DNA of 55,494 nt from the NCBI RefSeq assembly GCF_009687885.1, contig NZ_BLAF01000073.1:1-55494 (forward strand), written 5' to 3'. The notes under the pieces were generated by a model that was not told the origin of the DNA, did not search any database, and worked only from the letters and a program-made list of their open reading frames with translations. The position numbers and the translations under genes are program-made. Source of the DNA: Acrocarpospora pleiomorpha (GTDB taxonomy: Bacteria > Actinomycetota > Actinomycetes > Streptosporangiales > Streptosporangiaceae). Each line of letters begins with the position of its first letter. Position 1 is the stretch's first letter. Of this stretch, positions 49,808-55,494 are shown piece after piece.

Positions 49808-50614
49808 ATGACGTCCCCGGAGAACGACGAGGCCTCGCAGGGAGCGAGGCTGGTCACGTTCGAGGCGATCGACGACGTCGGCCGCATCACGATCGCGAAC
49901 CCGCGGTATCGCAACGCGATCAGCTCGGTCGTCTCGGCCGGCATCTGGGATGCGTTCGAGTCAGCGGAAGGCGACGACCGGGTCAAGGCGGTGGTGATCC
50001 GGGGCGTCGACGACAGCTTCTGCGCCGGGGCCGACCTCCGAGAAGTCAGGAAGCCCGCCGCTCGATCGGCGACTTCGGACAAGCGTCGCCGCGGACTCGT
50101 TCCCTACCTGGGCTGGACGTTCACGCTGTCGAAGCCGCTCATCGGCGCCGTGAACGGTCCCGCGTACGGCGCCGGGTTCATGCTTGTCCAGAACTGTGAC
50201 CTCGTGGTCGCGTCTCCGCGGGCGAGGTTCGCGGTCCCCGAGGTCCGCTGCGGTCTCAGCGGCGCGTGGGCCTCCGCGCTGCCCCGTTGGCTGCCGCCCC
50301 GGGTGGCCATGGAGTTGCTGCTCACTGGTGAGCCGCTCACAGCGCAGCGCGCCTACGAGCTCGGCATGATCAACCGGCTGGTTCCTCCCGACCGGGTTGA
50401 CGACGAGGCTCTTGAACTCGCTCGCGCGATCGCGAGGTTCCGACCGGCGAACGTGCGGGCCAGTCGAGACCTCGTCCGACATTCGGTCGAGGCAGATCTC
50501 GATGCACTCCTCAACGCGGGATACGAGCTCTTCCGACCGGTTCGCGACGAACAGCGCGCGGCTCGAGCCGAGCACGACAAGTGGAAGGCAGGAGAATCGG
50601 GTGCTCAAGGCTGA
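49808..50614 (+). CDS. Enoyl-CoA hydratase/isomerase family protein
   Basis: A 268-residue crotonase-fold protein. It has IDDVGRITIANPRYRNAISS, VIRGVDDSFCAGADLREVRK and NGPAYGAGFMLVQNCDLVVA. The second catalytic Glu is kept (FAVPEVRCGL) while the first is Met (GFMLVQ), as in single-Glu isomerases and some hydratases. It is divergent from the synthetase gene and is the right-hand end of the catabolic island. Confidence 0.87.
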   Translation: MTSPENDEASQGARLVTFEAIDDVGRITIANPRYRNAISSVVSAGIWDAFESAEGDDRVKAVVIRGVDDSFCAGADLREVRKPAARSATSDKRRRGLVPYLGWTFTLSKPLIGAVNGPAYGAGFMLVQNCDLVVASPRARFAVPEVRCGLSGAWASALPRWLPPRVAMELLLTGEPLTAQRAYELGMINRLVPPDRVDDEALELARAIARFRPANVRASRDLVRHSVEADLDALLNAGYELFRPVRDEQRAARAEHDKWKAGESGAQG

Positions 50615-50846
50615 GGAGGACCGGATCGATCCGAGCAGCCCGTCTCGCATCGTTCGACGAGCCCCCGACGAGTTCGGTCGGCCGCAGCACCTGGATCGGT
50701 CCGCCTGGTGAAAGACAGGTTTGTGAGGTCAGTGTCCGGCTTCGCTGGACAGGCTGGCGAGCAGTAGGTTCTCCGGCCGCCGCATCGACCTGGCCGCGCA
50801 TTCGGGGGCAGCGCGCGGAAGAACGAGATCGCCCACAGGCCGACCC
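50615..50846. other. Right border of the catabolic island; no gene recognised
   Basis: Only short unsupported frames occur. A small stem TGTCC...GGACA lies near 50730-50750, and the palindrome CGGATCGATCCG lies near 50621. The island's right edge must fall between the crotonase stop and the IS relic at 50847. Confidence 0.45.
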
Positions 50847-50985
50847 TGTGCCGTGCCAATACTCGTGTACTGGCTCTCACCTGGGATGCAAGCGATCACT
50901 AAGCCGCTCGCCGGTACTGATTGATCAATCCCGAAACAGCCTTGGTCCGTCGGACCGGCGCCGTATCCATTCAGGCCTGCCGCTG
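50847..50985 (+). mobile_element. 139-bp internal-deletion relic of the integrase-type IS
   Basis: The left end TGTGCCGTGCCAATACTCG matches the IS 5' terminus (TGTGGTGTGCCAATACTCG) and the right end GGCGCCGTATCCATTCAGG matches its 3' coding end (GGCGCCGGGTATCCATTCA on the intact copy's strand). Both are in the same orientation, opposite to the two longer copies, with almost the whole transposase missing. Confidence 0.5.
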
Positions 50986-51066
50986 AGCTGTGGGTTGGTT
51001 TGGGGTAGACGCGCCGGTTTCTGCTGAATGCGGGGATCTTGGGATGGGTCGCCGTAGTTTGAGCTC

Positions 51067-52524
51067 GTGTCCGACCCCCAGGAGCTCAGCCGTGCGGAGC
51101 TGTTGACCGCTCTGGATGAGCTGCGGGCCGCGATCGCGGAGCGGGATACCGTGATCAGGACGTTGCTGGCTGAGGTCGAGCAGCTGAAGCGGCGTGCAGG
51201 GATGGACTCCTCCAATTCCTCGATGCCGCCGGGTTTGGACGGTCCGGCGGCGCGGGCCAGACGCGCCAAGAAACCGAAGAAGCGCTCGCCCCGGCCGCGC
51301 GGTGGGCAGGCCGGGCACGAGGGACATGCACTGGCCTGGCGGAACGATCCGGACCAGATCACCATCATCGCTCCCCAAGCATGCGCCGGGTGCGGCCACA
51401 GGCTGGCCGATCTGCGGGGAAAGGTCGTCGCGCGGGTGCAGGTGTTCGACACCCCGCCGGTGAAACTCCAGGTCACCGAATATCGGATGGTCAAGGTGAC
51501 CTGCCCGGCCTGCTGCCGGACGACCCGGGCGGCCACCCCGGCGGGGCTGGCCGGGCCCTGCTGTTACGGCCCGAACGTCCGCGCCGCGACCGCGCTGCTG
51601 GCTTGCGCCGGGCATATGAGCATCAGCCGGGCCGCCGACCTGATGGGCGTGCTGCTGGACGCGCCGGTCTCCACCGGATTTACCGGCGGCCTGGTCAAGC
51701 GCGTCGCCTCACGGCTGGCCGGCTTCGAGACCGCGCTCAAGAACGCGTTGCGGGCTGCGCCGGTGCTGAACCACGACGAGACCCCGGCGAGGGTCGCCGC
51801 CGACGATGACGATCGGCTGCTGTATGTCTACACCGCCCGCGCCGGTCGGCTGGTCTGGTTCGGCGCCGCCGACAACCGCGGCCATGACGCCCTGGACGGG
51901 TTCGAGATCCTGCCCGGCTATCGGGGCACCCTGGTCCGCGACGACTACACGGGCTACGACAAGGACCTGGCCGCAGTTCAGCTGTGCTGCGCGCATCTGC
52001 TCAGATCATTGCGCGGCATCGGCGAACTGGACCCCGACGGCAGCCGGGTGCAGCGCTGCTGGACCGAGCCGGTCATGAGCACGCTGACCGACGCCAAGGC
52101 CGCGGTCGCCAAGGCCCGCGCCGACGGCGCCATCGCCGTGGATGCGGAGGTTCTGGACGGGCTTCGCACCCGCTACGACCAGGCGGTGGCCTGGGGCATC
52201 GCCACCAACGCCCACCGCGACTGGCCCAACGGCCGACATCCCGGCTACACCCTGGCACGACGACTGCAGACCCGGGCCGCGCAGGTCTGGCGCTTCACCG
52301 CCGACTTCGCCGTGCCCTTCACCAACAACCCCGCCGAGCAGCCCCAGCGCATGGTCAAACTACAGATGAAGATCGGCGGCTGCTGGCGCAGCGTGCGCAC
52401 CGCCGCCCGCTACTGCCTCATCCGCTCCTACCTCGGCACCGCCCGCAACCACGGCATCCACCCGCTCGATGCCCTCCGCGACGCCCTGGCCGGAAACCCC
52501 TGGATGCCACCACAAAACGCCTGA
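51067..52524 (+). CDS. IS66-family transposase
   Basis: A 485-residue transposase. The N-terminal coiled coil is IRTLLAEVEQLKRRAGMDSS followed by the family signature NSSMPPGLDGPA; a zinc-ribbon-like CAGCGHR and CPACCR block comes next. The IS66 DDE domain has HDETPARVA (first Asp), DDYTGYDKDLAAVQLCCAHL (second) and the terminal NNPAEQPQRMVKLQMKIGGC containing the Glu. No accessory tnpA/tnpB genes adjoin, as in single-gene IS66 types. GTG 51067 begins the usual N-terminus. The gene appears intact; terminal inverted repeats could not be defined by eye. Confidence 0.92.
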   Translation: MSDPQELSRAELLTALDELRAAIAERDTVIRTLLAEVEQLKRRAGMDSSNSSMPPGLDGPAARARRAKKPKKRSPRPRGGQAGHEGHALAWRNDPDQITIIAPQACAGCGHRLADLRGKVVARVQVFDTPPVKLQVTEYRMVKVTCPACCRTTRAATPAGLAGPCCYGPNVRAATALLACAGHMSISRAADLMGVLLDAPVSTGFTGGLVKRVASRLAGFETALKNALRAAPVLNHDETPARVAADDDDRLLYVYTARAGRLVWFGAADNRGHDALDGFEILPGYRGTLVRDDYTGYDKDLAAVQLCCAHLLRSLRGIGELDPDGSRVQRCWTEPVMSTLTDAKAAVAKARADGAIAVDAEVLDGLRTRYDQAVAWGIATNAHRDWPNGRHPGYTLARRLQTRAAQVWRFTADFAVPFTNNPAEQPQRMVKLQMKIGGCWRSVRTAARYCLIRSYLGTARNHGIHPLDALRDALAGNPWMPPQNA

Positions 52525-53610
52525 TCATCACAGGCGTGAATGGATACCCGGCGCCCTCATATCGATCACCCGGCCGGAGTCGTGCAGTGGCGGCTTCTGA
52601 TCGCGGGACTGATGCGGACGATGATCGTTATAGTGCCGCTCGAAATCGGCGAGCACCCGGCGCAGATGCCGCTCACCATAGATCAGCAGATGATCCAGGC
52701 ACTCCCGTCGCAGGGTCCCGGCAAACCGCTCCGCATAGCAATTCGCCCGCGGCGCCCGCGGCGGGATCTTAACAATCCGGATGCCCGATTCGGTGAACAC
52801 CTGGTCGAAGGCCCGGGCGAACTTGCCATCGCGGTCCCTGATAAGGAACTTAAACCGGCCAGCACACTCCCCCACCTCCATCAGCAGATTCCGGGCCTGC
52901 TGAGCGGTCCACACCCCGGTCGGCTTGGCGGTCACGCCGAGGATGTGAACGCGCCGGGTTTCGATCTCCATCACGAAGAAGATGTACAGCCGCTTGAGGA
53001 ACACCGTCTCGACGTGGACGAAGTCGCAGGCCAGCAGACCAGCGGCCTGGGAGGCCAGGAACTGTCGCCAGTTCGGTGAGGCCTGACGTGGAGCCGGGCC
53101 GAGCCCGGCCGCGGCCAGGATCCGGCGGATCGTGCCCTCCCCCACCCGATGCCCCAGGCCGATCAACTCGCCCCCAATCCTCCTGTATCCCCACCGAGGA
53201 TTCTCGGTAGCCAGGCGTATGACCAGGTCGCGCACTTGCTCTGGGATCGGCGGGCGGCCGGTGCCGCTCGGGTAGGCCCAGTGCCGCTTGACCAGTCTGC
53301 GATGCCAAGCCAGCAGGGTGCCCGGCGTCACGATCCGATGCGTCCGGAGCCAGCGCGGAAGATGTCGGATGAGCGCGGCCAGGATCGCCCGGTCGGCCCA
53401 GTCCGGCCGCGGATGAGCGACCTGGCGGCGCAGCACCGCCACCTCATGCCGCAACACGAGGATCTCCAGTTCCTTGGAGGCGTCGCTGCGGACCACCAGG
53501 ATCAGCCAGCCCACGACTCGGATGAAGATCAGATACAGCAAACGGAAGCACACGAGCAGCGACAATAACCCCGCAGGTCAACCACCGTGCACGAGTATTG
53601 GCACACCACA
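52525..53610 (-). mobile_element. Intact integrase-type insertion sequence
   Basis: The 5' end at 53610 (TGTGGTGTGCCAATACTCG on the minus strand) is shared with the copies at 13205 and 50847, and similarity between copies stops exactly there. The 3' end is near 52525, one to two bases beyond the IS66 stop. The inverted repeats are weak. Confidence 0.7.
52528..53565 (-). CDS. rve integrase-type transposase (IS3/IS481-like), intact
   Basis: A 345-residue DDE transposase. The N-terminal region has LYLIFIRVVGWLILVVRSDA and LRHEVAVLRRQVAHPRPDWA, then a helix-turn-helix (RDLVIRLATENPRWGYRRIG) and the catalytic core: LACDFVHVETVFL (first Asp), FLIRDRDGKFARAFD (second Asp) and ANCYAERFAGTLRRECLDHL (Glu). 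It ends HYNDHRPHQSRDQKPP. The TTG at 53565 or GTG at 53553 may start it. It converges on the IS66 gene with only 3 bases between stops. Confidence 0.9.
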   Translation of the reverse strand: MSLLVCFRLLYLIFIRVVGWLILVVRSDASKELEILVLRHEVAVLRRQVAHPRPDWADRAILAALIRHLPRWLRTHRIVTPGTLLAWHRRLVKRHWAYPSGTGRPPIPEQVRDLVIRLATENPRWGYRRIGGELIGLGHRVGEGTIRRILAAAGLGPAPRQASPNWRQFLASQAAGLLACDFVHVETVFLKRLYIFFVMEIETRRVHILGVTAKPTGVWTAQQARNLLMEVGECAGRFKFLIRDRDGKFARAFDQVFTESGIRIVKIPPRAPRANCYAERFAGTLRRECLDHLLIYGERHLRRVLADFERHYNDHRPHQSRDQKPPLHDSGRVIDMRAPGIHSRL

Positions 53611-53683
53611 CCACCCAAAACCTACACAACCCTGACAAAAGATCTTGCTAAGGCCGCTTGACGAACATAGGAGCATCCCACAC

Positions 53684-53955
53684 TCGAAAGCGAACGCACA
53701 CTGCGAAAGGATCATCGGCACCTTCGCCGCGAGTTGCTCGACCGCATGCTCATCCTCAACGAGCAACATCTACGCCGAGCGCTCACCCGCTACCTGCAGC
53801 ACTACAACACGGCCCGGCCTCACCGCGGCATCGGGCAGTTGTCCCCATCGCAAGCCGAAAGCGGACCGCCAACCCCAATCGACCTGGCCACACATCGAGT
53901 CCATCGCAGAGCGATCCACGGCGGCCTTGTCAGCGAGTACCAGATCGCCAGCTGA
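53684..53955 (+). pseudogene. Integrase-type transposase tail, frameshifted
   Basis: One frame reads ANAHCERIIGT (with the catalytic Glu); after a shift near 53718 another reads RRELLDRMLILNEQHLRRAL, then YLQHYNTARPHRGIGQLSPS and the tail HRRAIHGGLVSEYQIAS. It is the last quarter of an IS481/IS3-like transposase of a different lineage from its neighbour. Confidence 0.65.
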
Positions 53956-54008
53956 CACCGCCAAGAACCGGCAGGTCAGAAATTGAATCCTATCATTGAG
54001 CCCCACAG

Positions 54009-55494
54009 GTACTACATTCGTAGATCGTTTCAGTGTTTGAGGGGCGCCAACATGCCGGATCCGGCATGGTCTGCGGGTGTCGTTACCCCTCTTCTACGAT
54101 CTGGTCATGTCCTGGGACGCCGAGCTGACGGCCCTGACCGAACGAATCGGACGCTCGCTGTTCGTCCGGCCCGAGCCGCGGGCGAACTTCGCCGATCTGG
54201 TCCGCGGCCTGCTGGCCGACGTGCCACGCAAGAATTCGTGGCAGTTGTCCGACCATGTCGGGCACGGTACCGCCAACCGGTTCGAGCACTTGCTGGACCG
54301 CGCGAAGTGGGATGCCGAGGCGCTGCGTGAGCAGGTCCGTGACTACGTGGTGGAGCATCTGGCCAGCCCGGATGCGGTGATCATCGCGGATGACACCCAG
54401 GCGATCAAGAAAGGTGATCGGTCGGTCGGAGTCGCCCCTCAGTACTGCGGCTCTACCGGGCAGGTGGAGAACTGTCAGGTCATGCCAATGCTCACCTACG
54501 CCTCGGCGGCGGGGCACGCGTTCATCAACCGCCGCTTGTACCTGCCGGAGTCCTGGGCGCATGATCCGCGGCGGCGGGCGATGGCCGGGGTGCCCGAGGA
54601 CGTCGTCTTCGCCACCAAGCCCGGCTTGGTGATCGAGATGCTCGCGGTCGAACTGTCGGCGGGGACCCCGTTCGCGTACCTGGCCGGCGATGCCGGCTAC
54701 GGGCGTGACCCCGAACTGCGGGCGTTCTGCCACCGCACCGAGCGTCCGATCGCCTATGTGATGGCTGTCCCGGTCGACCTGCCCCTGGTCACCGTGCACG
54801 GGCAGAGCGAGCCGGCCGGGCACGTGCTGGATCGGCTGCTCGCGCTGGGCGATGCCGGGTTGTGGGAACGCCGCTCGTGCGGACAGGGCGCCAAAGGCGT
54901 GCGGCTGTTCGACTGGGCCGCCGTCGCGGTGCATGTCAAAGACCAGCAGCCCGCCCCTGGGCATGGACACATGCTGCTGCTGCGGCGCAGCGTCGCCGAC
55001 CCCGCCGAGATCGAGTTCTTCCTGGCCCACGCCCGGGTGGGCACCGCGATCACTGAACTGATCCGCATCGCCGGGATGCGCTGGAAGATCGAGGAGAACA
55101 ACGAGCAGGGCAAAGACCTGCTCGGCCTGACCCAGTACCAGGTCCGCAAGTGGACGCCGTGGCATCGCCACGTCACCACCGTGATGCTCGCACTGGCCTT
55201 CCTCACTGTCACCCGCGCCCGTCTGACCGGCATGGATGCCCCCACCGTTCGTGAGGACGAGCAGGGAAAAGCGCTGGTGCCCCAGGTGCCTTCGGGGTAA
55301 ACCCTCCCCCTCTTATCCGCCCGTCTCTGGCCGAGATCCGCCGGGTCCTGGCCCGGCTGTTCCTCCCCGCGACATCTCTGGTCGAGCACGTCCTGACCTG
55401 GTCCAACTTCCGTAGGCGGCACCAGACACGAGCGCTGATCAGCCATTACCGAAGGCGAGGAGACCCGCTGCCTTGCGATCTACGAATGTAGTAC
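54009..55494 (+). mobile_element. IS701-family element with perfect 19-bp terminal repeats
   Basis: The left repeat GTACTACATTCGTAGATCG (54009-54027) is matched exactly by its reverse complement at 55476-55494, the last bases of the window. The element is therefore about 1486 bp unless the repeat continues beyond the edge. A target duplication cannot be seen because the right flank is missing. Confidence 0.85.
54107..55300 (+). CDS. IS701-family transposase, possibly frameshifted near the C-terminus
   Basis: A 397-residue transposase with ALTERIGRSLFVRPEPRANF, GLLADVPRKNSWQLSDHVGH, AVIIADDTQAIKKGDRSVGV (first catalytic Asp region), YLAGDAGYGRDPELRAF and RWKIEENNEQGKDLLGLTQY, the usual IS701 blocks. 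ATG 54107 is preferred; GTG 54077 would add ten residues. The stop at 55300 is followed in another frame by RPSLAEIRRVLARLFLPATS and SNFRRRHQTRALISHYRRRG, which look like the normal C-terminus, so a one-base shift has probably removed about 50 residues. Confidence 0.88.
   Translation: MSWDAELTALTERIGRSLFVRPEPRANFADLVRGLLADVPRKNSWQLSDHVGHGTANRFEHLLDRAKWDAEALREQVRDYVVEHLASPDAVIIADDTQAIKKGDRSVGVAPQYCGSTGQVENCQVMPMLTYASAAGHAFINRRLYLPESWAHDPRRRAMAGVPEDVVFATKPGLVIEMLAVELSAGTPFAYLAGDAGYGRDPELRAFCHRTERPIAYVMAVPVDLPLVTVHGQSEPAGHVLDRLLALGDAGLWERRSCGQGAKGVRLFDWAAVAVHVKDQQPAPGHGHMLLLRRSVADPAEIEFFLAHARVGTAITELIRIAGMRWKIEENNEQGKDLLGLTQYQVRKWTPWHRHVTTVMLALAFLTVTRARLTGMDAPTVREDEQGKALVPQVPSG

Noticed and set aside
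50605..50880. A 91-residue minus-strand frame at the right border
   Set aside because: Arginine- and proline-rich, without a ribosome site; probably chance coding.
1..55494. tRNA or rRNA genes as integration sites
   Set aside because: No cloverleaf or rRNA signature was seen by eye on either strand; a tRNA-search program would be decisive.

Overview
The window is high-GC DNA with actinomycete coding style: many GTG starts, ATGA or GTGA stop-start overlaps and purine-rich ribosome sites. The insertion sequences, the NACHT and DNRLRE fragments and the F420-type oxidoreductase fit a filamentous actinomycete, perhaps Streptosporangiales. The genus is a guess.

Left flank (1-13.2 kb) is a graveyard of mobile DNA around a few intact genes. 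It holds a broken LuxR gene, integrase relics, the 3' end of a group II intron beside a broken membrane-protein gene, a divergent SDR/XRE-regulator pair, two small single-gene cassettes bounded by inverted repeats (4.36-6.34 kb), a NACHT-type remnant, a secreted DNRLRE protein, an excisionase with a frameshifted integrase, and IS relics up to 13.2 kb.

Centre (13.68-50.61 kb) is one coherent catabolic island, nearly all on the minus strand. It encodes a recognisable steroid ring A/B set: KstD-like 1-dehydrogenase, KshA/KshB 9-alpha-hydroxylase, HsaA/HsaB flavin monooxygenase, HsaC extradiol dioxygenase, HsaD C-C hydrolase, and the HsaE-HsaG-HsaF route from hydroxydienoate to pyruvate and acyl-CoA. 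Around it lie two acyl-CoA synthetases, four acyl-CoA dehydrogenases, four crotonase-fold proteins, an aldehyde dehydrogenase, an SDR, an F420-type oxidoreductase and an old-yellow-enzyme flavoprotein. Transport is by an Opp/Dpp-type ABC system with its binding protein 20 kb away, plus an MFS permease; no Mce4 genes are visible. Local regulators are one IclR and one GntR/FCD protein, whose promoters share the palindrome TTGAGTGCACTCA. Thiolase, IpdAB and other ring C/D genes are absent, so the island either hands intermediates to genes elsewhere or handles a related non-sterol substrate.

Right flank (50.6-55.5 kb) is again mobile DNA: a 139-bp deletion relic of an integrase-type IS, an intact IS66-family transposase, an intact copy of the same integrase-type IS, an integrase tail, and an IS701-family element whose right inverted repeat is the last 19 bases of the window. 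A degenerate copy of the integrase-type IS lies in direct orientation just left of the island (12.5-13.2 kb), so the catabolic block is flanked by direct IS copies about 39 kb apart. All functions are inferred from sequence motifs and context; no database search was possible.
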